Source of the DNA: UBA6382 sp963600315
GTDB taxonomy: Bacteria; Bacteroidota; Bacteroidia; Bacteroidales; Bacteroidaceae
Direction of reading: 5' to 3'
NCBI GenBank assembly: GCA_963600315.1
Contig: CAVCAW010000002.1
Coordinates: 1-51,524 of the forward strand
DNA length: 51,524 nt
Both the position numbers and the translations under genes were made by a program. The notes beneath the pieces were generated by a model. It was not told the origin of the DNA. It saw nothing but the letters and a program-made list of their open reading frames with translations, and ran no database searches. Positions 35,591-43,831 of the stretch are shown piece by piece; within the stretch, counting starts at the first letter, position 1; every line of letters begins with the position of its first letter.

Positions 35591-36703
35591 ATGGGAAACA
35601 ACAGGATTGCTTTTATTGACTACATTCGTATAGTGGCTTGCTTCTTGGTGATGCTGGTTCACTCGTGCGAAGGTTTCTATGCAGCTGCCGATTCGGGCAT
35701 TGCAAGCCCAGTGTCGATGGCACCCACCAGCGATGTGCGCTTTTGGGTATCGTTCTACGATGGCATCTTCGGCAGATTCAGTGTGCCATTGTTCATGACC
35801 GTAAGCGCATTTTTGCTCGTGCCACTCAAGCCGGGTGTCACCATGGGCGCATTCTACAAGCATCGGTTCAAGCGCATTCTGCCACCGATGATAATATTCA
35901 TGCTACTCTACATCTTTCTGCCACCCCTATGGGGACAGTTGACTTGGGAACAGGCTTTCCACGACTTGAAGCTGCTGCCTTTCACGTTCCCCACCATGGC
36001 GGGTCACTTGTGGTTTATGTATCCGCTCATATCGCTCTACATCATCATGCCGGTAGTGTCGCCGTGGCTTGAGAAAGCCTCGGCGCGCGACGAACGCATC
36101 TTTATAGGTCTGTTCGCCCTGTCGACCACCGTGCCCTGGCTGGTGCGCTTTGTGAGCAGCGACCTGTGGGGCTGGTGTTTCTGGAATCCCTACTTCGGCA
36201 TGCTCTACTACTGCTCAGGCTACATAGGCTATCTGGTCATAGCCCACTACATACGCACACATCTCTCATGGAGCACAAGCAAGCGCATGCGGACAGGACT
36301 GGTGTGTTTCATCGTCGGGGGACTGTTCACCGCATGGTCGTGGTGGATAAAGGCGGAGCCGGGCGTGCTGGTCGACAGCATCATGCTGGAATGGTCGTGG
36401 GAATACTGCACTCCCAACGTGATGCTCACCACCATTGGCGCCTTCCTCATGTTCACGTGCATCAAGCAGGCTAAAGCACCACGAATCATCACTGCTACAG
36501 CCAAACTGACCTTTGGCATGTATCTCATCCACATATTCTTCCTCAGCGTCATATCTGCGGCATTTATCAATGGAGATTCTGCCAACCCACTCATTCCCGT
36601 CTGGATAGCCGTGCCCTGCACCGCCATCTTGTCCTACGTGTGCAGTGCACTGGCAGTGAAGGCAATCTCACTCATCCCCGGCAGCAAATGGATTATTGGA
36701 TAG
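35591..36703 (+). CDS. Acyltransferase-3 family membrane protein (WecH/OafA-like)
   Basis: A 370-residue membrane protein with ten predicted segments. The N-terminus RIAFIDYIRIVACFLVMLVH contains the family's conserved Arg and His, and SVPLFMTVSAFLL followed by the basic FYKHRFKRILPP loop is typical of acyltransferase-3 proteins such as WecH. GHLWFMYPLISLYIIMPV marks the central segment. It would O-acylate an envelope sugar; which one cannot be told. A strong terminator lies 18 bases after the stop and closes the two-gene unit. Confidence 0.85.
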   Translation: MGNNRIAFIDYIRIVACFLVMLVHSCEGFYAAADSGIASPVSMAPTSDVRFWVSFYDGIFGRFSVPLFMTVSAFLLVPLKPGVTMGAFYKHRFKRILPPMIIFMLLYIFLPPLWGQLTWEQAFHDLKLLPFTFPTMAGHLWFMYPLISLYIIMPVVSPWLEKASARDERIFIGLFALSTTVPWLVRFVSSDLWGWCFWNPYFGMLYYCSGYIGYLVIAHYIRTHLSWSTSKRMRTGLVCFIVGGLFTAWSWWIKAEPGVLVDSIMLEWSWEYCTPNVMLTTIGAFLMFTCIKQAKAPRIITATAKLTFGMYLIHIFFLSVISAAFINGDSANPLIPVWIAVPCTAILSYVCSALAVKAISLIPGSKWIIG

Positions 36704-36721
36704 CCGTTGCAACACCCACAT

Positions 36722-36765
36722 ACGAAAAATCCCCCGCACTCCGTGGAGCGCGGGGGATTTTTCGT
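36722..36765 (+). terminator. Terminator after the acyltransferase pair
   Basis: A long near-perfect stem (ACGAAAAATCCCCCGC with its complement, and an inner CTCC/GGAG) with A and T runs within the arms. It could act in both directions, but only plus-strand genes are near. Confidence 0.85.
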
Positions 36766-36842
36766 TGTCTGCATTGCCAACCGCATCGAACAAACTTACT
36801 TTCCGTAAAACCAAACGTGATTTCATAAAATTATATGTAAAA

Positions 36843-36874
36843 ATTGCGCAAATAAAAAAAAAAAAATAACTTTG
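36843..36874 (+). promoter_or_regulatory. Promoter of the first small lipoprotein gene
   Basis: ATTG at 36843-36846, a 20-base A-rich spacer, TAACTTTG at 36867-36874. The leader would be about 165 bases (to 37046), with a weak GTGCG/CGCAC hairpin near its end; otherwise this stretch is featureless. Confidence 0.6.
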
Positions 36875-37046
36875 CAATAACCTTTTCCCTAAAATGCTTC
36901 GAAAAGAAGACTTTTGCAAAGTGGAAAAGCATTATCTACACTTGTTGCGCAGCGGCGTAAATACTATAGACAACGACAGAATCAATTCAAACGTGCGACG
37001 GCAATCAAGTTGACGCACACAGTTTAACTTTTTAACAACAAACAAC

Positions 37047-37430
37047 ATGAAAAAACTATTTTCTCTTGCGCTTGTTGCGCTCGTTTCCGTAGCATTGGCA
37101 AGTTGCGGCAAATCTGAAGCTGGTGAAGTTGCTCTTAAAGGCTTCAAGGCCATGACGGATGGCAGCGACCCTACACAGTACTTGGACCCTAACACTAAAA
37201 ACCTTGAGGATTTCCGCAAAGCCAGCAAAGAGGGTGCTCAGAACATGAAGAATCTTGGCATTACCTACGAAGACATCAAACTTGTCGGTGTAGAAGAGAA
37301 CGGCGACAAAGCTACCGCTAAAATTAGCATGACTGCGACAGGATTTGGCGAAACTACAACTGACACCACCGAAGTCCCCCTCGTAAAGGTTGAGGGCAAG
37401 TGGTATATTTCAACCTCTGAATCCAAATAA
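37047..37430 (+). CDS. Small lipoprotein, DUF4878-like
   Basis: A 127-residue protein with signal peptide and lipobox (VSVALASCGK, Cys20), so it is lipidated. The mature part is a small NTF2-like fold by pattern: helices EVALKGFKAMTDG and KEGAQNMKNLGITYEDIK, then strands KATAKISMTATGF and VPLVKVEGKWYIS. The final hydrophobic-K-x-G-KWYIS strand is characteristic of DUF4878-type lipoproteins. The next gene encodes a relative with the same LxxFKALT...YxxPNT pattern. It is followed by its own terminator. Function unknown. Confidence 0.7.
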   Translation: MKKLFSLALVALVSVALASCGKSEAGEVALKGFKAMTDGSDPTQYLDPNTKNLEDFRKASKEGAQNMKNLGITYEDIKLVGVEENGDKATAKISMTATGFGETTTDTTEVPLVKVEGKWYISTSESK

Positions 37431-37445
37431 TCTACGAAACACCAC

Positions 37446-37493
37446 AAGTCTTAGCATCGCTGTCGTCACGTAGGCAATGCTAAGACTGTTTTA
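37446..37493 (+). terminator. Terminator of the first small lipoprotein gene
   Basis: AGTCTTAGCATCGC pairs with GCAATGCTAAGACT (one G-U), loop of about 13, followed by GTTTTATT. Confidence 0.8.
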
Positions 37494-37556
37494 TTCATTT
37501 ACATCGGCAAAGCACACTCTTACCGTGAAAGCCGCAATCACTGAAAACAACTAATT

Positions 37557-38051
37557 ATGAAAACACTTCTTTCTTTTGCACTCGTTGCGATTATTTCAGC
37601 TGTTGCTACAGCCAGCTGCAACTCCCAAAAAGCCAGCAGTCCAGCCGACGCTGCTGATTCCACTGCCACTTCAGAGGCATTCAACTCTGATGACCCGTCT
37701 GAAAAGCAAGCTGCCGAATTGGGACTGGCTGCTTTCAAGGCTCTAACAGAAGGCGGTGACTTGGCGCAATACACCGAGCCTAACACGTCTGAAGAAGTCA
37801 AGGCAAACATCAACAAGATGAACAAGGAGAACTATGAACGCGACCACAACGAATTCGGAATGGTCATCAAAAATCCTAAGGTTGTCAAAGTTGAGCTTCA
37901 CCCCGAAATTGATGGTGGTGGTGTTGACATTGCCTACTATAAAGAATATACAAAAGTTGAAGGCGCAGAGGGTGGTCAGGACACAATGGGCTTGGCACTC
38001 CATAAAGTAGGCGACAAGTGGTATCTCTTGTCCGAGGTATTGCTTCAGTAA
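37557..38051 (+). CDS. Small lipoprotein, paralogue of the preceding gene
   Basis: A 164-residue protein with signal peptide and lipobox (ISAVATASCNS, Cys21). After a Ser/Ala/Asp-rich linker (about residues 24-48) it repeats the layout of its neighbour: ELGLAAFKALTEGGDLAQYTEPNT matches GEVALKGFKAMTDGSDPTQYLDPNT in parts, and the end (HKVGDKWYLLSEVL) matches its final strand. It differs by a longer middle (NPKVVKVELHPEIDGGGVDI). It is probably a duplicate that diverged. A 16-bp perfect terminator follows. Function unknown. Confidence 0.65.
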   Translation: MKTLLSFALVAIISAVATASCNSQKASSPADAADSTATSEAFNSDDPSEKQAAELGLAAFKALTEGGDLAQYTEPNTSEEVKANINKMNKENYERDHNEFGMVIKNPKVVKVELHPEIDGGGVDIAYYKEYTKVEGAEGGQDTMGLALHKVGDKWYLLSEVLLQ

Positions 38052-38059
38052 ATCTTATA

Positions 38060-38113
38060 GTTCTTTGCATTGCCCTTGATTGTTATGGGCAATGCAAAGA
38101 ACATTTTTTTTTT
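38060..38113 (+). terminator. Terminator of the second small lipoprotein gene
   Basis: A perfect 16-bp stem (38060-38075 with 38087-38102) followed by ten T. The next gene starts only 24 bases later, so it either reads through or has a promoter inside this region that was not recognised. Confidence 0.88.
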
Positions 38114-38136
38114 GCAATCATTACAATTCTGGCAGC

Positions 38137-39537
38137 ATGAAGCTTAAATCATCTTCCACTTTGTTAGCTTTATTCTTTTCCCTTTTTGTCTGTGGCTCCA
38201 CCACGGCAAAGAGCGCAACATCTACGACTGACAAAGTGACTTTGCCTGACAGCAGGATTGCATCAACCGACAAGAGCCTAATTATCAATGGACATAAGTT
38301 CGTAGACCTCGCACTGCCGAGTGGGCTGCTGTGGGCTGAGACCAACATCGGGGCAGAGACAAAATACAACACCGGCACTTTCTTCGCCTGGGGTGAGAGC
38401 GCAAACGAGGACAAAGCGTCCTACAGCAGGGAGTCATACAGACACAGTGCGAAAGACGGTCAGATGACCAAATACTGCGACAAGGACAAGAAGACCACGC
38501 TCAACAAAAGCGACGACGCTGCCTACACCATCTGGGGCGCCCCCTGTCGTATGCCCAGCCAGGAAGAGGCAATGGAACTGCTCAACCCAGACAACTGCAC
38601 ATGGGAATGGACCAATATAGAGAAAGAGGGTTATAAAGTAACGAGCAAAAAGAACGGCAATTCAATTTTTCTCGCAGCTGGCGGCATAGCGATAGACAGC
38701 GGATTCGAGGACATAGGCTTTGCGGGCTTCTACTGGACCAGCACGCTCACGCCGCTCAACGAGGGCGGCTTCGGCAACCGCTATGCATACCAAATTAGTT
38801 TCGACGAGGAGCACGATGATCCGCGGCTTACGAACTTCGAACGGTGCTATGGTTGTCCAGTCCGTCCCGTGCTCAACTATAACGACTACAAGGCACAAAA
38901 AGCTGCTATTGCCGCCAGCAAGACGCAAGGCTATAAAATCATCGATGGTCACAAGTTCGTAGACCTCGCACTACCAAGCGGTCTGCTGTGGGCTGAGACC
39001 AACATCGGGGCAAAGACAGCCTGCGACGACGGCAAGTACTTCGCATGGGGCGAGACCGCAATGGACAACAGGGCGGCAAGGCAGTGGGAGGCATATCGGT
39101 TCGGCCCCTCGCAGGACAACCTGACCAAGTATAACGCTGCGGACAAGAAGACGGCGCTTGACAAGGAAGACGATGCTGCGCAGGTCAACTGGGGAGTATC
39201 GTGCCGCATGCCGTCGGACGAGGACTTCAACGAACTTCTCAACCCCACCAACTGCAAGTGGACATGGACCAGCATGCCTACCGCCAAAGGCACTGCCACC
39301 AAGGGATATAAGGTCACCTCGGTGCGCAACGGCAAGTCAATCTTCCTGCCAGCCTCTGGCAACCTTGATGGCGGACGCATCTACAGTCGCGGTTCGGACG
39401 GCCTGTACTGGTCGCGCACACTGGGGAACTATGGCAGCGATGCCCACGCTCTCATGTTCGACAAGATACGCATACCCACCCAGTCCGGTCTCTACCGCCA
39501 TTGGGGCTGCACCATACGTCCAGTTGCTGAACAATAA
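38137..39537 (+). CDS. Exported protein with two tandem FISUMP/DUF1566-like domains
   Basis: A 466-residue protein. The start at 38137 (MKLKSSSTLLALFFSLFVCGSTTAK) gives a signal peptide; the upstream in-frame Met at 38080 lies inside the terminator. Two repeats of about 200 residues follow. Each opens with GHKFVDLALPSGLLWAETN (22 identical residues), continues with FFAWGES or YFAWGET, then CRMPS, ELLNP, GYKVTS and NGxSIFLxAxG, and ends with a CPVRPV or CTIRPV motif. This is the Fibrobacter/Bacteroidetes paralogous-domain family, with a fold related to C-type lectin and FGE modules. It is probably a secreted binding protein. Its position just before the FGE-fold array is suggestive. Exact function is unknown. 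Confidence 0.75.
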   Translation: MKLKSSSTLLALFFSLFVCGSTTAKSATSTTDKVTLPDSRIASTDKSLIINGHKFVDLALPSGLLWAETNIGAETKYNTGTFFAWGESANEDKASYSRESYRHSAKDGQMTKYCDKDKKTTLNKSDDAAYTIWGAPCRMPSQEEAMELLNPDNCTWEWTNIEKEGYKVTSKKNGNSIFLAAGGIAIDSGFEDIGFAGFYWTSTLTPLNEGGFGNRYAYQISFDEEHDDPRLTNFERCYGCPVRPVLNYNDYKAQKAAIAASKTQGYKIIDGHKFVDLALPSGLLWAETNIGAKTACDDGKYFAWGETAMDNRAARQWEAYRFGPSQDNLTKYNAADKKTALDKEDDAAQVNWGVSCRMPSDEDFNELLNPTNCKWTWTSMPTAKGTATKGYKVTSVRNGKSIFLPASGNLDGGRIYSRGSDGLYWSRTLGNYGSDAHALMFDKIRIPTQSGLYRHWGCTIRPVAEQ

Positions 39538-39562
39538 CAACAGTTAGACACGCACATAAATC

Positions 39563-40459
39563 ATGAAAAAACTTATTCTTGCACTGACAGCCTGCATGAT
39601 GCTGTTGCCCCTGACGGGTCTGGCCAAGGTCTACAAGACGGGAGAAGTGCCAATGGTGCACCTCAAGGACAGCACCAAGTATGTCTGCAATCCCGACAAA
39701 ATCCTCTCGCCATCTACTGTAGAGACCATCGACACGATGCTATACAGTTTGGAACGCGCCACTGGCATTGAGGTGGTGGTTATGGCACTCAGCGACATCG
39801 ATGGTGGCGACTGTTACCAGTTTGCGATGGACATCGCAGAGAAGTATGGTGTCGGGAAAAAGAAAAAGGACAACGGACTCATCGTGTTGCTCTGCACCGA
39901 GCAACGCCGCATACAAATCCTCACGGGCTACGGACTTGAAGGCATACTCCCCGATGCCATCTGCAAGCGGATACAAGAGCGCCACATGAATCCACACTTC
40001 GCCAAAGGCGAGTGGAACAAAGGTATGCTTGAGGGCATGAAGGCTATCCGCAGCCGCCTCGAAGGTTATACCGAGACTGATGATGAGGGCAACAAGGCAG
40101 GCTCGTCCATACTTGACGCACTAGGAAGCATTGTGCTACTATTTGGAAGCTTCGCTGGCTTTATCGGTGTTATTGTGTTGCTTTGCTGCCGCCCTAAACG
40201 ATGCCCGCAATGCAAGAAGCGCGCATTAAAACAAATATCGTCAACGCTGGTGTTCCGTGAAAACGGCAAACAACGCCATCATGTCGTCTACAAGTGCAAA
40301 GAATGTGGTCACACAGAAGAACGCGATGTGGACTCTACCTACGGTTCCAATGGAGGCGTAGGAGGCATTAGGTCGTCAGGAGGCAGAGCCAGAAGGTCGT
40401 CGGGAGGCAGCTTCGGTGGCGGTCGTTTCGGTGGCGGCGGTGCCGGCTCTAAATTCTGA
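39563..40459 (+). CDS. TPM-domain membrane protein with zinc ribbon and Gly-rich tail
   Basis: A 298-residue protein. After the signal peptide (MKKLILALTACMMLLPLTGLAK) comes a TPM domain (about residues 45-165: LSPSTVETIDTMLYSLE, IEVVVMALSDI, NGLIVLLCTEQRRIQILTGYGLEG). One membrane segment (SIVLLFGSFAGFIGVIVLLCC) follows, then a cytosolic-side zinc ribbon (CPQCKKRA and CKECGH, about 213-255) and a Ser/Gly tail (SSGGSFGGGRFGGGG). This is the YgcG/Psb32 layout. The next gene is lemA, the usual partner. TPM and LemA proteins are linked to envelope quality control, but no reaction is established. It starts 25 bases after the FISUMP gene. Confidence 0.85.
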   Translation: MKKLILALTACMMLLPLTGLAKVYKTGEVPMVHLKDSTKYVCNPDKILSPSTVETIDTMLYSLERATGIEVVVMALSDIDGGDCYQFAMDIAEKYGVGKKKKDNGLIVLLCTEQRRIQILTGYGLEGILPDAICKRIQERHMNPHFAKGEWNKGMLEGMKAIRSRLEGYTETDDEGNKAGSSILDALGSIVLLFGSFAGFIGVIVLLCCRPKRCPQCKKRALKQISSTLVFRENGKQRHHVVYKCKECGHTEERDVDSTYGSNGGVGGIRSSGGRARRSSGGSFGGGRFGGGGAGSKF

Positions 40460-40506
40460 TTCACTAAATTAAAAACGCAATAGTAATCATCAAAAACATT
40501 ACAAAC

Positions 40507-41091
40507 ATGAACAAGAAGAAACTCACACCAATTATCATCATCGTTATTTGCGCCGCATTGGTAGGCAGTTGCCAATACAACTCCATGGTCAGCAAAGACG
40601 AGGCAGTAAGCCAAGCATGGAGCAACGTGGAGAACCAATATCAGCGCCGCATGGACCTTATTCCCAACCTAGTGAATGTAGTAAAGGGATATGCCACTCA
40701 CGAGAAGGAGACGCTGGAGTCTGTTGTCGCAGCACGATCTAAAGCCACACAGATAACGGTAGATGCCGAAAACATGACACCAGAGAAACTGAAGGAATAC
40801 CAAAAGGCACAAGGAGAGATTGGCAGCGCTCTGGGCAAACTGCTCTCCATCACCGAAAACTATCCCGACCTGAAAGCCAACGAGAACTTCAAAGAATTGC
40901 AGGCTCAGTTGGAGGGTACGGAGAATCGCATCGCTGTGGAACGCCGCAAGTTCAACGAGACGGCTCAGTCTTACAATACGTATATTCGCAGATTCCCAAA
41001 CAGCATTCTCTCCTCTATTTTCGGTTTTGACAAACGCCCCTATTTTGAAGCTGAAGCCGGTGCAGAGAAGGCTCCCAAGGTGCAATTCTAG
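40507..41091 (+). CDS. lemA: LemA family protein
   Basis: A 194-residue protein with an N-terminal hydrophobic segment ending in a possible lipobox (VGSCQ), so it is anchored with the rest in the periplasm. The helical LemA core is clear: SKDEAVSQAWSNVENQYQRR, DLIPNLVNVVKGYATHE, AARSKATQI, SALGKLLSITENYPDLKAN, ENFKELQAQLEGTENRIAVERRKFNE (read in parts) and SYNTYIRRFPN. Length is normal. It is paired with the TPM-domain protein 47 bases upstream, as in many bacteria. Confidence 0.92.
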   Translation: MNKKKLTPIIIIVICAALVGSCQYNSMVSKDEAVSQAWSNVENQYQRRMDLIPNLVNVVKGYATHEKETLESVVAARSKATQITVDAENMTPEKLKEYQKAQGEIGSALGKLLSITENYPDLKANENFKELQAQLEGTENRIAVERRKFNETAQSYNTYIRRFPNSILSSIFGFDKRPYFEAEAGAEKAPKVQF

Positions 41092-41161
41092 CAAGTAGTC
41101 TGATGAGGGCCGTTGTTGTAGCACTGTGATTGTGGTGGCGGCGTGGCTCGTACTCACATGA

Positions 41162-41305
41162 AAGTCTATCGAAGTATTAACGGCGGACAACGTAAATTGC
41201 GAGTTGAGACGAATCGAGGCAGATTCATTCATCTTGGGCACAACTGCAGGCATCAATGATGCCGAACCTTATGAGCTGCCAGCTCATAAAGTAGCCTTCA
41301 GCTAA
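41162..41305 (+). pseudogene. Decayed fragment of an FGE/SUMF1-fold gene
   Basis: Between two in-frame stops (TGA at 41159-41161, TAA at 41303-41305) about 47 codons can be read that align without gaps to the start of the FGE domain of the genes downstream. V-L-T matches the VLTVNG strand, IEADSFILG matches the VEAGTFTMG strand, and ELPAHKV is identical to residues of the gene at 46444. No start codon, signal peptide or remainder of the domain is left. It also contains a 21-base hairpin (41269-41289) over that identical stretch. The flanks (41092-41161 and 41306-41336) hold nothing recognisable. Confidence 0.65.
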
Positions 41306-41336
41306 TGATTATAACAATGAAACAAAAATTACACTT

Positions 41337-42269
41337 ATGAAAAAAACAGCGATAGCACTATTGGCAGCTTTATGCCTTATGGCGTGTGGCAACAGTCAGA
41401 AGTCTAAACAAAGCACCGACAGCACAGGAGTCGTGGCTGAAGAAAAGATTGTGCCCGACGTTCCAGATGAGACTGGAGTGATAGAATTTGGTGACAAAGG
41501 CATGTTTGACCTTGCCACGGGTAAATTTACCTGTAACGGTGTACACTACGACTTTGCATTTGTCAAGGGTGGCACTTTCACTATGGGTGCCGCTGCAAAC
41601 GACAAAGAGGCTGATGACGATGAGAAACCCGCCCATAAGGTTACGCTCGACAATTACTATATAGGTAAGACTGAGGTAACCTGGGGTTTATGGAGAGCCG
41701 TTATGGGAAGCAATCCTCCGGGCAAGGAAACACTTCCTGACAACTGCCCCGTGCAGAACGTGTCATGGGACCAATGCCAAAAGTTCTTTATTGCTTTGTA
41801 TGAATATCTCGGTCTCGGCGAACTTTGCGATTTCTGTCTTCCCACCGAAGCCGAATGGGAGTTTGCAGCCAGAGGCGGAAACAAGTCCAAACACTACAAA
41901 TATAGTGGCAGCAACAACTTGGACGACGTGGCTTGGTATACGACCAATTTTTATAAAGGAGAGTCTGACGGCGAACAGCCCAAGGTTGCAACCAAGAAGC
42001 CCAACGAACTGGGCATCTACGACATGAGCGGCAATGTAGCGGAGTGGTGCTATGACCAGTATGCTGAATATACCAGCAAGTCACAGGACAACCCGCGATA
42101 TGACGACATGGGTGATTTCCGCGTACTCCGTGGTGGCAATTACCTTAGCGATCCTAACGAATGTCGTGTAACAAGACGTCTCTCTAATTATTGCAATGAG
42201 GAGTGGAATGCTTTATGCGGATTCCGCATTGTCTTCAAGCACTATAGACAATGCGACGATGAAGAATAA
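41337..42269 (+). CDS. FGE/SUMF1-fold lipoprotein, array member 1
   Basis: A 310-residue protein with lipobox (LCLMACGN, Cys17), hence lipidated and outside the cytosol. The SUMF1 domain runs from about residue 72 (FAFVKGGTFTMGA) to the end (CGFRIVFKHY) with family motifs PAHKVT, GKTEVTWGLWRAVMG, PTEAEWEFAARGGNKS, NELGIYDMSGNVAEWC and RGGNYL. The region equivalent to the FGE active site reads RGGNYLSDPNECRV, with only one of the two Cys, so formylglycine-generating activity is not expected. A 41-base block (41847-41887) is identical to part of the gene at 43832. First intact gene of the array, 245 bases after lemA, with the pseudogene fragment between. Confidence 0.85.
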   Translation: MKKTAIALLAALCLMACGNSQKSKQSTDSTGVVAEEKIVPDVPDETGVIEFGDKGMFDLATGKFTCNGVHYDFAFVKGGTFTMGAAANDKEADDDEKPAHKVTLDNYYIGKTEVTWGLWRAVMGSNPPGKETLPDNCPVQNVSWDQCQKFFIALYEYLGLGELCDFCLPTEAEWEFAARGGNKSKHYKYSGSNNLDDVAWYTTNFYKGESDGEQPKVATKKPNELGIYDMSGNVAEWCYDQYAEYTSKSQDNPRYDDMGDFRVLRGGNYLSDPNECRVTRRLSNYCNEEWNALCGFRIVFKHYRQCDDEE

Positions 42270-42334
42270 TGACAATTGCTTGTCAACTCTAAGAAGTGGC
42301 GAAACTGCTATAACTTAATAAACAACAACGCTCA

Positions 42335-43213
42335 ATGAAAATAATGAAAACAACGACAATGCTGCTGGCAGCATGCGGTCTCATAGCTCTTACAAATATC
42401 ACAAAGGCCAACAGCGTGACTGCAGACAGCAAGACTGTTGACGCAAGGACGTCAGCAACCGAAGTGCAAACTAAGCAAAAAGCACTAGATAACAACAATG
42501 ATAAGGTCTCATTTGAGAACGGAGTGCTCACGGTCAACGGTGTTAGCTACGAATTCGTGCTTGTCAAAGGCGGCACATTCACCATGGGAGCATCGCCTGA
42601 GGTGAAAGATGCTGAAGAATGTGAGAAACCTGCGCACAAAGTTACAATCGACTACAATTACTACATAGGCAAGACCGAGGTAACCGTGGCTTTTTGGAAG
42701 GCTGTGACAGGCAAATATCCAGAAGGCTTTGGCAAAAAGGACGCCAACAAACCGGTAGACAACGTATCACAGGACGACTTGCTGGACTTCTTTGAATACT
42801 TGCAGTTCAACTTCGGTCCTATCTTCACCCTTCCCAGCAACGAAGAGTGGGAATATGCGGCCCGCGGCGGCAACAAGTCCAAACACTATATATATAGCGG
42901 TAGCAACACGCTGACTGACGTAGCATGGAACGAAGAAGGCAATATCGTTGGTCATGCCTATGACGTGGCAACCAAGAAACCCAATGAACTGGGAATCTAC
43001 GATATGAGCGGCAACGTGTGGGAGTGGTGCAACATGGGTGAAGAGGATGTGCTGCGTGGCGGCAATATCAACTGCTATGAAGGCTACTGTCGCGTTTCCT
43101 ATTACGAGAAGGCTCCCAGCGACGACGCCTTCAAGGACAGATACCCTGCCATGATAGGATTCCGCCTCTGCATCAACGAGAATTGGCAGGAAGCGCTGGA
43201 CGACGGCATCTAA
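42335..43213 (+). CDS. FGE/SUMF1-fold exported protein, array member 2 (CxxxxC retained)
   Basis: A 292-residue protein with a signal peptide (MKTTTMLLAACGLIALTNITKA, using Met4 at 42344 or Met1). After a linker of about 45 residues the SUMF1 domain begins (VLTVNGVSYEFVLVKGGTFTMG), with PAHKVTI, GKTEVTVAFWKAVTG, LPSNEEWEYAARGG and NELGIYDMSGNVWEWC. The segment after WEWC is short, so the domain is trimmed. Its active-site region reads RGGNINCYEGYCRV: Cys247 and Cys252 have the Cx4C spacing of the catalytic pair in FGE. It ends with an unusual acidic tail (WQEALDDGI). Whether it oxidises a Cys substrate outside the cytosol is unknown. Confidence 0.83.
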   Translation: MKIMKTTTMLLAACGLIALTNITKANSVTADSKTVDARTSATEVQTKQKALDNNNDKVSFENGVLTVNGVSYEFVLVKGGTFTMGASPEVKDAEECEKPAHKVTIDYNYYIGKTEVTVAFWKAVTGKYPEGFGKKDANKPVDNVSQDDLLDFFEYLQFNFGPIFTLPSNEEWEYAARGGNKSKHYIYSGSNTLTDVAWNEEGNIVGHAYDVATKKPNELGIYDMSGNVWEWCNMGEEDVLRGGNINCYEGYCRVSYYEKAPSDDAFKDRYPAMIGFRLCINENWQEALDDGI

Positions 43214-43249
43214 CATTAGGTTCAAAACTAATTCATAACAGATTCTGCC

Positions 43250-43807
43250 ATGGGACTACTTGATTTCCTTAAGAGCGCAGCAGGGCTACTCGACTCTGCC
43301 ACTGCGGGCGGCAACGTCAGGAACGTAGCGATTACGTCACTCCCCACCTCGCTAACCGAACTGCAGGCGACAGCTGCCGCCAGCCTCACCGACGAGTATG
43401 CCGTGGCGGCACTAGCCGTAGCTGTATTGTGCCACTACGAGAGCGATCCCACCGAGACCTTACGCATGATGGACTTCCTACGCGGCCCACAGCCCCTCAA
43501 CGGCGTCGAACAGCAGTTCATACGCGACCGGCTCCAGGGACACAGCTACATCATCCGCTCCTATCTCAAGGGGGCAACGCCCGACAATAACTACACGCCC
43601 GCCACGCCCTATAGTGTGGAGGTCAGCGAAAACAGCAACTCGCGCACACAGCAGGGCTACGTGAAACTATTTGTACGCTCATCGGGAGCCGACAGTCCGC
43701 GCCCCATCACGCTGCGCCATAAGCCCAGCACTGGGCAGTGGTTCGTGTGGCAGATGTCGTTGCTCACCGACGTGCGCAAGCCAAAGGAGAACAACCCCTG
43801 GGCATAA
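43250..43807 (+). CDS. Small protein of unknown function, possibly DUF6935-like
   Basis: A 185-residue protein without a signal peptide, so it is cytosolic, unlike the exported genes on both sides. Features: an N-terminal helix MGLLDFLKSAAGLLD, an Ala-rich helical pair (ASLTDEYAVAALAVAVLCHYESD), then MMDFLRGPQPLNGVEQQFIRDRL, YLKGATPDNNYTPATPYSVEV, and a C-terminal beta region (VKLFVRSSGADSPRPITLRH, QWFVWQMS). The pattern FLRGPQPL followed by NNYTP and a closing strand set resembles a family I recall as DUF6935; this is not certain. Spacing of 36 and 24 bases to its neighbours places it in the array's transcript. Confidence 0.55.
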   Translation: MGLLDFLKSAAGLLDSATAGGNVRNVAITSLPTSLTELQATAAASLTDEYAVAALAVAVLCHYESDPTETLRMMDFLRGPQPLNGVEQQFIRDRLQGHSYIIRSYLKGATPDNNYTPATPYSVEVSENSNSRTQQGYVKLFVRSSGADSPRPITLRHKPSTGQWFVWQMSLLTDVRKPKENNPWA

Positions 43808-43831
43808 ACATAATGTATAAACTATAAAGAA

